Part shown: positions 36,722-45,235 of the stretch, piece by piece
How the letters are laid out: every line of letters begins with the position of its first letter
Numbering within the stretch: position 1 is the stretch's first letter
DNA from: JALZAI01 sp038207565
GTDB lineage: Bacteria; Actinomycetota; Actinomycetes; Mycobacteriales; Jatrophihabitantaceae
Direction of reading: 5' to 3'
NCBI GenBank assembly: GCA_038207565.1
Contig: JBBQZQ010000009.1
Coordinates: 1-64,000 of the forward strand
Length of the DNA stretch: 64,000 bases
The notes under the pieces: model-generated
Told to the model about the DNA's origin: nothing
Databases searched by the model: none
Seen by the model: the letters and a program-made list of their open reading frames with translations, nothing else
Program-made: the position numbers and the translations under genes

Positions 36722-36804
36722 CGACGGCGCAGATCATCCTCGAGTCCGACCCGCGGCGATCAACTACCGCGAGCATTCTTGGTGACATGCTGACAGGTAG
36801 TTGA
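36718..36804 (+). pseudogene. 28-codon frame overlapping the arsR stop, possible SRPBCC remnant
   Basis: ATG 36718 overlaps the ArsR stop (ATGA) in the position and phase where an AHSA1/SRPBCC gene usually begins. The frame stops after 28 codons at 36802-36804. Its 3' part lies in an imperfect inverted repeat (tcaactacc 36760-36768, ggtagttga 36796-36804). The sequence itself shows no SRPBCC motif, so the remnant call rests on position only. Confidence 0.25.
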
Positions 36805-36822
36805 CCTAGCCCCGGACAGCGT

Positions 36823-36855
36823 CGAGGGCGGGACACGCGCTGTGTCCCGCCCTCG
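36823..36855. terminator. 14-bp hairpin between arsR and pnp
   Basis: cgagggcgggacac (36823-36836) pairs perfectly with gtgtcccgccctcg (36842-36855) across a 5-base loop. It lies between the convergent ArsR and pnp genes and has no T-run on either side. Confidence 0.8.
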
Positions 36856-36881
36856 GCGCGCCGTGCCGGTGGATCGCGTGT

Positions 36882-39119
36882 TCAGGCCTCGGCCGGAACC
36901 TCCGCCTTGGGGGTCGCGGCCTCGTCCTCGACCAGCACCAGGCTGATCTTGCCGCGCTGGTCGATGTCGGCGATCTCGACCTGGATCTTGTCGCCGACGT
37001 TCACCACGTCCTCGACCTTGCCGATGCGCTTGCCGCGCCCCAGCTTGCTGATATGCACCAGGCCGTCCTTGCCGGGCAGCAGCGAGACGAACGCGCCGAA
37101 CGCAGCCGTCTTGACGACTGTGCCGAGGAAGCGCTCACCCACCTTGGGCATCTGCGGGTTGGCGATCGCGTTGATCTGGTCGACCGCGGCCTGCGCGGAC
37201 AGCCCGTCAGAGGCGCCGACGTAGATCGTGCCGTCGTCCTCGATCGTGATCTGCGCGCCGGTCTCGTCCTGAATCGAGTTGATCATCGCGCCCTTGGGGC
37301 CGATGACCGCACCGATCTTGTCGACCGGAATCTTCACGACCGTCACGCGCGGGGCATACGGACTCATCTCGTCGGGACCGTCGATGGCCTCGGCCATGAC
37401 GTCCAGAATGTGCAGGCGCGCGTCGCGGGCCTGCTTGAGCGCCGCAGCGAGCACCTCCGACGGGATGCCGTCGAGCTTGGTGTCGAGCTGCAACGCAGTG
37501 ACGAACTCCTTGGTGCCGGCGACCTTGAAATCCATGTCGCCGAACGCGTCCTCGGCTCCGAGGATGTCAGTCAGCGCGACGTACTCGGTCTCACCCGTTT
37601 CCGCCACCGTGTCCGATATCAGGCCCATCGCGATGCCGGCCACCGGCGCCTTCAGCGGCACGCCGGCGTTCAGCAGGGCCAGCGTCGAGGCGCAGACCGA
37701 TCCCATCGAGGTCGAGCCGTTGGAGCCCAGCGCCTCGGACACCTGCCGGATCGCGTACGGGAACTCCTTGCGATCGGGCAGCACCGGAAGCAGCGCCCGC
37801 TCGGCCAGCGCACCGTGGCCGATCTCGCGGCGCTTGGGCGAACCCACGCGGCCGGTCTCACCCGTCGAGTACGGCGGGAAGTTGTAGTTGTGCATGTAGC
37901 GCTTGGTGCGGTTCGGGCTGAGCGTGTCCAGCTTTTGCTCCAGGCCCAGCATGTTGAGCGTGGTGACGCCCAGGATCTGCGTCTCGCCGCGCTGGAAGAG
38001 CGCCGAGCCGTGCACCCGCGGGATGACCTCGACCTCGGCCGAGAGGGTGCGGATGTCGGCCAGACCGCGGCCGTCGATGCGGACCTTGTCGCGCAGGATG
38101 CGCTGGCGTACCAACTTCTTGGTGAGCGACCGGTAGGCCGGGCTGATCTCGTTCTCGCGGCCGCTGAATTCCGGCGCCTGGGATAGCTTCGCCTTGACCT
38201 GGTCCTTGAGGCGGTCGAGCTCGTCCTCGCGCTCCTGCTTGTCGGCGATGGTCAGCGCCCGAGCCAGCGGCTCGGACACCTCGTCGCCGACGGCGGCCAG
38301 CACGTCGTCCTGGTAGTCGAGGAACACCGGGAACTCGGCAGTCGGTTTGGCCGCGGACTTGGCGAGGTCGGCCTGCGCGCGGCACAGCTCGGCAATGAAC
38401 GGCTTCGCAGCCTCGAGACCCTCGGCGACGATCTCCTCCGTCGGGCGGGTGGCGCCACCGGCGATCAGCTCGATCGTCTGTTCGGTAGCCTCGGCCTCGA
38501 CCATCATGATCGCGACGTCGCCGCTGGCGAGCGTGCGGCCGGCCACGACCATGTCGAATGTTGCCCGCCCGAGCTCGGAATGGGTCGGGAAGCCGACCCA
38601 CTGGCCCTCGATCAGGGCGACGCGCGTACCGCCGACCGGGCCGTTGAACGGCAGGCCCGAGATCTGGGTGGACGCGGACGCGGCGTTGATGGCGAGCACG
38701 TCGTAGGCGTGCTCGGGGTTCAGCGCCATGACCGTGATCACGACCTGGACCTCGTTGCGCAGACCCTTGATGAAGGTCGGACGCAGTGGGCGGTCGATCA
38801 GCCGACAGGTCAGGATGGCGTCCTCGCTGGGACGACCCTCGCGGCGGAAGAACGAGCCGGGGATGCGTCCCGCGGCGTACATGCGCTCCTCGACGTCGAC
38901 CGTCAACGGGAAGAAGTCGAACCCCTCACGCGGCTTCTTGCCGGCCGTGGTGGCCGACAGCAGCATGGTGTCGTCGTCGAGATAGGCGACGACGGAGCCG
39001 GCGGCCTGCTTGGCCAGCCGGCCGGTCTCGAATCGGATGGTGCGGGTGCCGAAGCTGCCGTTGTCGATGACGGCCTCGGTCTCGTAGATGCCGCTCTCGG
39101 CATCGGTGGACTGCGTCAA
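36882..39119 (-). CDS. pnp: polyribonucleotide nucleotidyltransferase (PNPase)
   Basis: PNPase degrades RNA 3'-5' by phosphorolysis and can add tails. The 745-residue product has two RNase PH domains with the alpha-helical linker, then KH (VDKIGAVIGPKGAMINSIQDETG) and S1 (GERFLGTVVKTAAFGAFVSL) domains. Conserved FFPLTVDVEERMYAAGRIPGSFFRREGRP occurs near the start (as pieces). The start is TTG 39119: a good ribosome-binding site (agagggga) lies 7 bp upstream and the family N terminus begins soon after; no ATG or GTG fits. In M. tuberculosis pnp and the M16 protease gene are adjacent; here they are separated by about 7 kb. Confidence 0.95.
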   Translation of the reverse strand: MTQSTDAESGIYETEAVIDNGSFGTRTIRFETGRLAKQAAGSVVAYLDDDTMLLSATTAGKKPREGFDFFPLTVDVEERMYAAGRIPGSFFRREGRPSEDAILTCRLIDRPLRPTFIKGLRNEVQVVITVMALNPEHAYDVLAINAASASTQISGLPFNGPVGGTRVALIEGQWVGFPTHSELGRATFDMVVAGRTLASGDVAIMMVEAEATEQTIELIAGGATRPTEEIVAEGLEAAKPFIAELCRAQADLAKSAAKPTAEFPVFLDYQDDVLAAVGDEVSEPLARALTIADKQEREDELDRLKDQVKAKLSQAPEFSGRENEISPAYRSLTKKLVRQRILRDKVRIDGRGLADIRTLSAEVEVIPRVHGSALFQRGETQILGVTTLNMLGLEQKLDTLSPNRTKRYMHNYNFPPYSTGETGRVGSPKRREIGHGALAERALLPVLPDRKEFPYAIRQVSEALGSNGSTSMGSVCASTLALLNAGVPLKAPVAGIAMGLISDTVAETGETEYVALTDILGAEDAFGDMDFKVAGTKEFVTALQLDTKLDGIPSEVLAAALKQARDARLHILDVMAEAIDGPDEMSPYAPRVTVVKIPVDKIGAVIGPKGAMINSIQDETGAQITIEDDGTIYVGASDGLSAQAAVDQINAIANPQMPKVGERFLGTVVKTAAFGAFVSLLPGKDGLVHISKLGRGKRIGKVEDVVNVGDKIQVEIADIDQRGKISLVLVEDEAATPKAEVPAEA

Positions 39120-39332
39120 CGCAGATCCCCTCTCGTCGCGCCGGGTGCGCACATGCGACGTACGAGCGGGTACCACCCTCGAAACGGGTGCCGGTCTTCG
39201 ATCGAAGCGGGCGGAGTTTCCGTCTCCGGCCGCCACTACCGAGGACCGGCGTCCTCGATAAGTCGCTGTATTGCTGTGACGCCGCAAGTGTGCGTCCGGC
39301 AGGTGTTGTGTTGGTGTGGAAATCAGGAAGGA

Positions 39333-39364
39333 GGAGAGTCACCTCGCATCCGAGGCGCCCCTCC
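39333..39364 (-). terminator. hairpin after rpsO in the rpsO-pnp interval
   Basis: Arms 39333-39346 and 39351-39364 flank a 4-base loop 6 bp after the rpsO stop. On the plus strand three positions mismatch, but in the RNA made from the minus strand two of these become G-U pairs, leaving one A-G mismatch. It is therefore built for the rpsO transcript and may be a partial terminator or RNase III site before pnp. The rest of the 250-bp interval shows nothing else. Confidence 0.55.
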
Positions 39365-39370
39365 GGTGAG

Positions 39371-39640
39371 CTATCGGCGCAGGCCGAGCCGCTCGATGAT
39401 GGCGCGGTATCGATTGATGTCGGTCTTGGCCAGGTAGTTGAGCAGCCGACGGCGTTGGCCGACCAGCAGGAGCAGCCCACGCCTACTGTGGTGGTCGTGC
39501 TTGTGCATCTTCAGGTGCTCGGTGAGGTCGCTGATGCGCCGCGAGAGCATCGCTACCTGAACCTCCGGTGAGCCGGTGTCGCTTTCGACCGAGCCGTATT
39601 CGGCGATGATCTGCTTCTTGACGTCGCTGGCTAGGGGCAC
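39371..39640 (-). CDS. rpsO: 30S ribosomal protein S15
   Basis: S15 (uS15) binds the central domain of 16S rRNA. The 89-residue product is full length, with the signature HDHHSRRGLLLLVGQRRRLLNYL. ATG 39640 is the start. It precedes pnp, the classical order. In M. tuberculosis ribF lies directly upstream; here 3.3 kb of accessory sequence intervenes. Confidence 0.98.
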   Translation of the reverse strand: MPLASDVKKQIIAEYGSVESDTGSPEVQVAMLSRRISDLTEHLKMHKHDHHSRRGLLLLVGQRRRLLNYLAKTDINRYRAIIERLGLRR

Positions 39641-39801
39641 GGACGACTCCTTCGTGACTCGGGTGCAGGCGCGCTCCGCCGGTCTGGGTCACGGTGGAAG
39701 TCGAACGCACGCTGCGGCAGATGCCTACTGCGTCGGGGCGCACTGGTGCGCTCCTCGTCTCTGAGCCTATCAGCGTGCCGCGCCAGCAGCCCAATCCGGG
39801 G

Positions 39802-40398
39802 TCAGCCCAGCGCCGCAGCCTGCGCAGCAAGGCGCGCGATCGCCTCCGAGTCGCGCGAGTCCACCATATGCTGCGGCGTCAGCCAGGTCCCGCCGACGCA
39901 CCCGACGTTGGGCAGGGCGAGGAAATCCAGTGCCGTCGCGACCGAGATGGCGCCGGTGGGGCCAAGAGCGCAACTGCGGAAGCGGGCCGAACATGGCACG
40001 AAGCAGGGCAACGCCCCCGACGACCGATGCCGGGAAAAGCTTCGCCTCCACCACGCGCCGCTCCAGGAGTCCGCATCATGTCCGACGGGTTGGCCGTACT
40101 GGCGAGGAAGGGCAGTTCGTTGGCCTGCATCGCATCCAGCAGGCGATCGGTGCTGCCCGGGCTGACGAGGAATCGCGATCCCGCGGCGGCGGCCAGCTTG
40201 ACCTGATCCGCGGTGCAGACGGTGCCCGCGCCCACCGTCATGTCGCGCACCTCGTCGGCGATTGCGCGGACCGCGTCCGAACGCACGGTCACCTCGACGA
40301 TGCCCACCCCGCCGCGTAGCAGGGCGTGGGCGAGCGGAACGGCCAGCGCGCGTCCTCGACGACGACCGCGACGACGGGCGATCGGGCAATGAGGTCAT
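39802..40398 (-). pseudogene. eda: decayed KDPG/KHG aldolase gene
   Basis: Pieces of 2-keto-3-deoxy-6-phosphogluconate aldolase occur in order but in different frames over 597 bp, the normal gene length. VVAVVVEDA is followed one frame over by LAVPLAHALLRGGVGIVEVT. That frame continues through VGAGTV and FLVSPG to PSDMMR, then shifts again to VEAKLFPASVVGGVALLRAM. A final shift gives GPTGAISVATALDFLALPN and VGCVGGTWLTP to the stop at 39802. Breaks lie near 40348, 40070 and 39965; a fourth probably follows the ATG at 40398. Catalytic Glu (IVEVT) and Lys (AKLF) codons survive, so it decayed recently. Confidence 0.9.
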
Positions 40399-40453
40399 GG
40401 CGTCAGCTCCAGGTAGTCGGCGGTTCGGCGCCGGTGTTGCCGTTGGCCTAGCC

Positions 40454-40475
40454 GTTACCAGCTGGTAGTTGTAAC
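40454..40475. promoter_or_regulatory. nested palindrome upstream of the eda remnant
   Basis: taccagctggta (40456-40467) is a perfect 12-bp palindrome, and gttac (40454-40458) faces gtaac (40471-40475) around it. It sits 56-77 bp before the eda start. It looks like an operator, possibly for a GntR-type regulator of sugar-acid genes, now left without a working target. Confidence 0.4.
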
Positions 40476-40542
40476 CACTTCCGGTCCGTGTCTCAGAATC
40501 GGAGCGCAGTGCCCGGGTGGGCGCACGACCTAGACTCCGGTA

Positions 40543-40989
40543 GTGGCCCTCTTCGTCGTTACGCGCTCGACCGCGCTGCCCACCGGCGAGGCCTGGCGCA
40601 GATTGACCGACTGGCCCCGGCACGCCCGCTACGTGCCGCTCACGACGATCACGGTGCCCACCGAGGGACCGAACGGCCTTGGCACGGTCTTCCTCGCCCG
40701 CACGGGCGGTCGCCGGTTCGGCTTCGACGACCCCATGGAAGTCACAGCCTGGGAGCCGCCCACCGACGGCGGTCCGGGACGGTGCCGGCTGGACAAGCGC
40801 GGTCGGGTGGTGACCGGGTGGGCGGAACTGTCGGTCGAGCCCGTCTCGGTGGGTTCCGAGGTGGGTTCGCGAGCGACCTGGCGCGAGGATGTCGGGGTCG
40901 CCCGGCTGCCGCGCCTGGCCGACCGCTCGACCGCGCTGTCGTCCCGGTTGCTGTTCGGGCGGGTGCTGCGCCGACTGCTCGAGGGCTGA
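40543..40989 (+). CDS. SRPBCC family protein
   Basis: The 148-residue product has the polyketide-cyclase/SRPBCC pattern: TGEAWRRLTDWPRHARYVPLTT near the start, then GLGTVFLARTGG and a C-terminal amphipathic helix (RLADRSTALSSRLLFGRVLRRLL). Such proteins bind hydrophobic ligands. GTG 40543 is the start. It is convergent with the LuxR gene. Ligand unknown. Confidence 0.8.
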   Translation: MALFVVTRSTALPTGEAWRRLTDWPRHARYVPLTTITVPTEGPNGLGTVFLARTGGRRFGFDDPMEVTAWEPPTDGGPGRCRLDKRGRVVTGWAELSVEPVSVGSEVGSRATWREDVGVARLPRLADRSTALSSRLLFGRVLRRLLEG

Positions 40990-41015
40990 GTCCCACTCCG
41001 GTCACGGCGGTGCGG

Positions 41016-41828
41016 TCATCCCTCGGGCGGCAGCAGAATAGCCGCGACACGCGTGGCGACACCCAGCTTGGCCAACATGTTGGCGACATGTTTCTCGGCA
41101 GTTCGTTCGCTGACGAACAGGGTGCGGGCGATGACGCGGTTGCTCGCGCCCTGCCGCACCAGGACGAGGACCTCATGCTCGCGGGTCGTCAGCTTCGATG
41201 CCCCCGAGGGCAGAGCGACGTGCGGACGCGCCACTGCGCCGGCTCGCAGCTGGGCGTGGTCGAAAGCGAGGCTGATGTGCGGCTGCAGCGCAGAGATCAC
41301 GGCGAGGTCGTGCTCGTCGAAGTCGCGCCGCCACCTGTTCAGTCCGATTCCCACGACGCCATTGGGTGCAGTACTGACGGAGAATGCGAGCTGATGGTTC
41401 GTCTCCAGCGGCCGGAACACCTCGTGATACAGATCGAGCGACTGCAGCGCGCGCAGCGAGATGAAATCCGACATGCGCCGCGGTGCGGGGTCCTCCGTCG
41501 CGATGAAGTCAGCGACCAGCGGGTGCTGGTGGAGCAGCCGCGCGAATGCCTCCTCCACCTCCGCACGGGGCACCAACTCCGGCTCGAAAAGGGTCCGGGT
41601 CGCCCCGCCCGTGAAGTCGATCTCGTTGTAGCTGATCAGATCGCAGGGCACCAGCGTGTTCAGGCTGCGTAAGAGCATCGCCGTCATCTGTGCCACGTCA
41701 GCGCAGCGATGCAACTCCGCGACCACCTCCAGCATGGTCCGCAGCTCACCTGCGCTCAGCTCGTCCACAGCGCGTCCTGGGCGCATATCAGCCCGTACCA
41801 CCGCGACACAGACACAATTGCCCTCCAT
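41016..41828 (-). CDS. LuxR family regulator with N-terminal sensor domain
   Basis: The 270-residue product has an N-terminal GAF-like sensory region (about residues 25-180, with MLLRSLNTLVPCDLISYNEI) and a C-terminal LuxR/GerE helix-turn-helix (LTTREHEVLVLVRQGASNRVIARTLFVSERTAEKHVANMLAKLG in pieces). There is no receiver domain, so it is a stand-alone sensor. ATG 41828 or ATG 41786 may be the start. It diverges from the cupredoxin-like gene, 221 bp apart, and may control it (inference). Confidence 0.85.
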   Translation of the reverse strand: MEGNCVCVAVVRADMRPGRAVDELSAGELRTMLEVVAELHRCADVAQMTAMLLRSLNTLVPCDLISYNEIDFTGGATRTLFEPELVPRAEVEEAFARLLHQHPLVADFIATEDPAPRRMSDFISLRALQSLDLYHEVFRPLETNHQLAFSVSTAPNGVVGIGLNRWRRDFDEHDLAVISALQPHISLAFDHAQLRAGAVARPHVALPSGASKLTTREHEVLVLVRQGASNRVIARTLFVSERTAEKHVANMLAKLGVATRVAAILLPPEG

Positions 41829-42049
41829 CCCCCGGGCGTAGATCGACTTTACGTAGTTCTGCGTATAGCGCGTCTGAGGTGGCCGAAATCACTATTGACC
41901 GCATCGGACGGGGAGGGGCCGGTGCGATCAGTCGTGGTGCGGAGTCGCGTCGCGACCGCACCGGGTCCGACGCCGCAGGCGGCCCGCGCTGCGGGCCCCT
42001 CCTCCACCACAGGTAAGCCGACCTGAGCGGACGTCGAAGGGACCAAGTC

Positions 42050-42904
42050 ATGAAATCAGCTCCCACCACCCGTACCCGATTCAAGGCCGCGGCAGTGGGC
42101 GCCGGCCTTGCCGGCGCGATGCTCGTGCCCGCCGCGGCGTCCGCGCAACCTCAACCGCTGTATCCGAACCAGGCGCACCTCACCTTCACGGTGGTCATCG
42201 CCCAGAACGGTGTCATTCAGGCGCGAAGCACGCTGCAGCCCGGATTCCTCCGCTTCTTCGTCAAGGGTCACGGCCACCTGCAGATCGCGCAGTCGCGCAA
42301 CGGTCTCGGCAAGTTCACGCTGGTCAAGGACATCGCGACGCTGAACAGGACCGGGAAGCCCGGTGACCTCCAGCGTGACTTCAAGGTCTTCGGTGGCGTC
42401 GGGCACGGTCACTTCCTGGTCAAGCGCTTCACGCCCGGCACGTACTACCTTGTTGATTCCGACATCCAGCACCTGACGAAGTCCCTGATCCACAAGTTGA
42501 CGATCACCGGCGCGAACGACGGGTCGTCCGAGCCGCAGGCCGCACAGACGATCACCGCCTTCGGCGACATGAAGTGGGTCGGAGCCCCCCTGCACATCAA
42601 TGCGAGCGGCACCCTGCACTTCCGCAACAACGCCAGCGGGCCACACTTCATCGACCTGATGCAGATGCAGCCGGGCAAGGATCGCTCCGACATCACCAAA
42701 GCGCTCAACGGCACGGAGAACTTCGGCGAGGTCTTCACTGGCGTCTCCTACGCGACGGGTGCCCTCGCCGGCGGCGGCCAGCAACAGTGGAGTACCTACA
42801 CACTGCCCAGGGGCCGCTACGGGCTGCTGTGCTTCTGGCCGGATGAGGAAACCGGAATTCCGCACGCGTTCCTCGGCATGTACCGCACGATCCAGGTGGG
42901 CTGA
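42050..42904 (+). CDS. secreted cupredoxin-like protein
   Basis: The 284-residue product has a Sec signal peptide with cleavage expected after AAASA (residue 32). Near the C terminus GLLCFWPDEETGIPHAFLGMY supplies Cys261, His272 and Met277; with GPHFIDLM near residue 200 these form the His, Cys, His, Met set of a type 1 copper site. The Cys-His spacing (10 residues) is longer than in plastocyanin, so copper binding is a prediction. An upstream half (TLQPGFLRFFVKG ... FTPGTYYLVDSD) looks like a second beta domain without the cysteine. A ribosome-binding site (aaggga) precedes the ATG. It ends at a strong hairpin. Confidence 0.65.
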   Translation: MKSAPTTRTRFKAAAVGAGLAGAMLVPAAASAQPQPLYPNQAHLTFTVVIAQNGVIQARSTLQPGFLRFFVKGHGHLQIAQSRNGLGKFTLVKDIATLNRTGKPGDLQRDFKVFGGVGHGHFLVKRFTPGTYYLVDSDIQHLTKSLIHKLTITGANDGSSEPQAAQTITAFGDMKWVGAPLHINASGTLHFRNNASGPHFIDLMQMQPGKDRSDITKALNGTENFGEVFTGVSYATGALAGGGQQQWSTYTLPRGRYGLLCFWPDEETGIPHAFLGMYRTIQVG

Positions 42905-42938
42905 CCAGCCACGATGGGCGCGGCGGCGCCACGGCGCC

Positions 42939-42976
42939 GACGAGCGGGGCTGCGCTAAGGCGCCGCCCCGCTCGTC
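42939..42976. terminator. 17-bp hairpin between the cupredoxin-like gene and ribF
   Basis: gacgagcggggctgcgc (42939-42955) pairs with gcgccgccccgctcgtc (42960-42976) at 16 of 17 positions over a 4-base loop. It lies between convergent genes, 7 bp from the ribF stop, with no T-run. Confidence 0.8.
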
Positions 42977-42983
42977 GCTCACG

Positions 42984-43937
42984 TCATGGCGCGATGATCT
43001 CGCGGGTGTGTTCGACATCCAGATTCATCTGCGTCACGAGATCCGCGACGCTGTCATAGTGCTCCTGCCCGCGCAGCCGCTCGACGAACTCGATACCGAT
43101 CGCGTCGCCGTAGAGGTCGCCGCTGAAATCGAGCACGAACGCTTCGACCCTGCGCTGACGAACGTCGAACGTCGGGTTGGTGCCGACCGAGATCGCTGCC
43201 GTACCGAGCGGCGCATGCGGCAGGGTGCGGCCCCACTCGTCCAGGCGCACCACCCGCCCGGCATACACGCCGTCGGCAGGCACGGCTGCCCAGGCCTCGG
43301 TGCGCAGGTTGGCAGTCGGAAAGCCCAATTCGCGCCCGCGGCGGTCACCGCGCTCGACGACACCGTCGACGCGGTGCGGCCGTCCGAGCGCGGCCGCTGC
43401 GGCGCGCATGTCCCCGGCCTGCACGCAGGAGCGGACGTAGGTCGCGCTCAACGTCGTCTCGCCGTCGCGGAACAGCTCGACCCCGTGGGTGGAGAAACCG
43501 AAGGTGCCGCCGAACCGCGCCAGCTCGAGGATGTCGCCCGCCGCCTGGTAGCCGAAGCGGAAGTTGTCGCCCACGAGCACCGCGGACGCGTGCAGTCGCT
43601 CGACGAGCGCGTGGTGGACGAATTCGCCGGCCGCCATCCGTGAGAACTCGAGAGTGAACTGCAACGGGCAGAACACGTCGATGCCGAGCTCTTCGACGAG
43701 CTCGGCGCGGCGCACGATCGTCGTCAACGCCGGCGGGTGCGTGCCCGGCCGGACCACTTCGGACGGGTGCGGAACGAATGTCAGCAGCACGCTGGGCACG
43801 TCGAGCTCTCTCGCTTTCGCGACTGCCCGTCCGATGATGTCGGCGTGGCCGCGGTGGACGCCGTCGAAGACGCCGATGGTGACGACGCAGTGTCCCCATC
43901 CGGTGGGGACGGCCTCCAGGCCGTGCCAGCGCTGCAC
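42984..43937 (-). CDS. ribF: bifunctional riboflavin kinase / FAD synthetase
   Basis: RibF phosphorylates riboflavin to FMN and adenylates it to FAD. The 317-residue product has the adenylyltransferase half (VVTIGVFDGVHRGHADII, TFVPHPSEVV, VGDNFRFGYQAAGD) and the flavokinase half (ELGFPTANLRTEAWAAVPADGVYAG, VGTNPTFD). GTG 43937 is the start. I see no FMN riboswitch in its leader. It usually lies beside rpsO and truB; here it is separated from rpsO by 3.3 kb. Confidence 0.96.
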   Translation of the reverse strand: MQRWHGLEAVPTGWGHCVVTIGVFDGVHRGHADIIGRAVAKARELDVPSVLLTFVPHPSEVVRPGTHPPALTTIVRRAELVEELGIDVFCPLQFTLEFSRMAAGEFVHHALVERLHASAVLVGDNFRFGYQAAGDILELARFGGTFGFSTHGVELFRDGETTLSATYVRSCVQAGDMRAAAAALGRPHRVDGVVERGDRRGRELGFPTANLRTEAWAAVPADGVYAGRVVRLDEWGRTLPHAPLGTAAISVGTNPTFDVRQRRVEAFVLDFSGDLYGDAIGIEFVERLRGQEHYDSVADLVTQMNLDVEHTREIIAP

Positions 43938-43998
43938 GTCCGGAGCCTACTGGCCGCTCCGCACGGACCGTCGAGTGACAGCCTGTGGCCCGCAGCGG

Positions 43999-45093
43999 TT
44001 ACGTGAGCGGGGCGAAGGCCGGTGCGTAGGCGAGCGGCACCTCGCCCCAGCTTTGCACGAGAGTCGCACGCAGATCCGCGGCAAAGCGCGCTACGGCCGG
44101 CAATTCCCCGCACCGCGCAGCCCCGCCGAGGCGGTGCAGGATCATCGCGCGCCGGGTCGGTGTCGGTCGTTCGCCGGTCATCGGCGGCGGGTCGTCGGCC
44201 ATGGCGTTGGTGAGGAACCAGGCGGTCGAGATGACTGCCCAGCCGGTCGCGGCGCGGGCGACGTCCTTCTCGAACTCCGGGCCGGCCACATAGGGACCGC
44301 CCGTTTCCTTCCGGTAGCGGGCGAGCGCGCGGTCGGCGATCTGATCCGGCATCCGCCACGAACACCAGCAGGTGGGCCAGGGCACCCGGAGGTAGGCGAC
44401 GTCCCACGCCACGTGCCGCCACTGCGCACCCTCGAAATCGACCAGCACGAGCTGGCCTCCGACATCGACATTGTTGTCCGGGCACGCATCGCCCGGACTG
44501 ATCGCGGCGGGTCCGTCGGCGTCGAGCCTGCGGGCGAGCCCCCGCAGCTCATCCAGCGCGGCGGACGGGGTGGCCACGCCCAGGTTCGCGGCCTGCTCGG
44601 CGATGCTGCGCGTGGCGTCCTCGAGCATGACGGACATGAGCTGATCGATGATCGGTAGGTCGCCGGAGCGCTCGTCGAGAGCGGCGACGAACGCCGGGTG
44701 CGAGTCCAGCGTCGCCCGATGCAACCGGGCGATGGCGCCCGCCCAGCGCGCCACGGCCTCAGCAGCGAGATCGGGGTCGGCGCCCAACAGCGCGTCGGCG
44801 ACGCTCGCGCCCCAGCCCACGTCCGACATGACCACGACCGGCGGCTCGGGTGCTGCAGCGATCAGACGGGGGCCGGGCACGTCGTCTGACAGCACGCTCA
44901 GCGCGGCCGATTCCCGCGCCCAGCCCTCGCCCGCCGAGAAGAATCGCTTCACGATCACGCTCATCTCGCCCGCATCGTCGCGCCGCACGAGCGCCCGGCG
45001 TACCTCGGACCGGTCCCCGCCGCGCAACCGCCCCGCGTCCTCGAGGTGGGCACCGGGTAGCAGTCGCCGGGCATGTTCCAGCGCATCGTCCAT
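43999..45093 (-). CDS. aminoglycoside phosphotransferase-like kinase
   Basis: The 364-residue product has the protein-kinase-like APH fold: an ATP-site lysine in VIVKRFFS, a catalytic-loop equivalent SPGDACPDNN (Asp with the later Asn), and VLVDFEGAQWRHVAWD as the metal-binding DFG-like segment. In the brenner-type motif H-x-D the histidine is replaced by glycine (PGDACPDNN). Substrate unknown; members phosphorylate choline, aminoglycosides or hydroxyl metabolites. ATG 45093 is the start. The promoter region contains a large inverted repeat. Confidence 0.75.
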   Translation of the reverse strand: MDDALEHARRLLPGAHLEDAGRLRGGDRSEVRRALVRRDDAGEMSVIVKRFFSAGEGWARESAALSVLSDDVPGPRLIAAAPEPPVVVMSDVGWGASVADALLGADPDLAAEAVARWAGAIARLHRATLDSHPAFVAALDERSGDLPIIDQLMSVMLEDATRSIAEQAANLGVATPSAALDELRGLARRLDADGPAAISPGDACPDNNVDVGGQLVLVDFEGAQWRHVAWDVAYLRVPWPTCWCSWRMPDQIADRALARYRKETGGPYVAGPEFEKDVARAATGWAVISTAWFLTNAMADDPPPMTGERPTPTRRAMILHRLGGAARCGELPAVARFAADLRATLVQSWGEVPLAYAPAFAPLT

Positions 45094-45106
45094 CCGCGCT
45101 GTGTAA

Positions 45107-45169
45107 CCCGTCTTGGCCCCAGAGCAGGGCGGCACCCCGAGACACCCCCAGCTCCGGGGCCAAGACGGG
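45107..45169. repeat. 14-bp inverted repeat in the kinase promoter region
   Basis: cccgtcttggcccc (45107-45120) and ggggccaagacggg (45156-45169) are perfect inverted copies 35 bp apart, between the truB 3' end and the kinase start (same strand). It could terminate the truB transcript or act as a two-site operator. Confidence 0.7.
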
Positions 45170-45235
45170 ACGGCCGGCCGGGGCCAAGGGGTCAGCCGGC
45201 CGGGGTCAAGGGGCCAACGGGTCAGCCGGCCGGGG
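45170..45235 (-). repeat. direct repeats across the truB stop
   Basis: gtcagccggccgggg occurs at 45191-45205 and 45221-45235 (period 30), with a third, partial copy at 45170-45184. The truB TGA is inside the copy at 45221. The copies are joined by ggggccaa-rich linkers. Confidence 0.8.

Noticed and set aside
43938..43998. FMN riboswitch for ribF
   Set aside because: The 61-bp interval is too short and has none of the conserved RFN elements.
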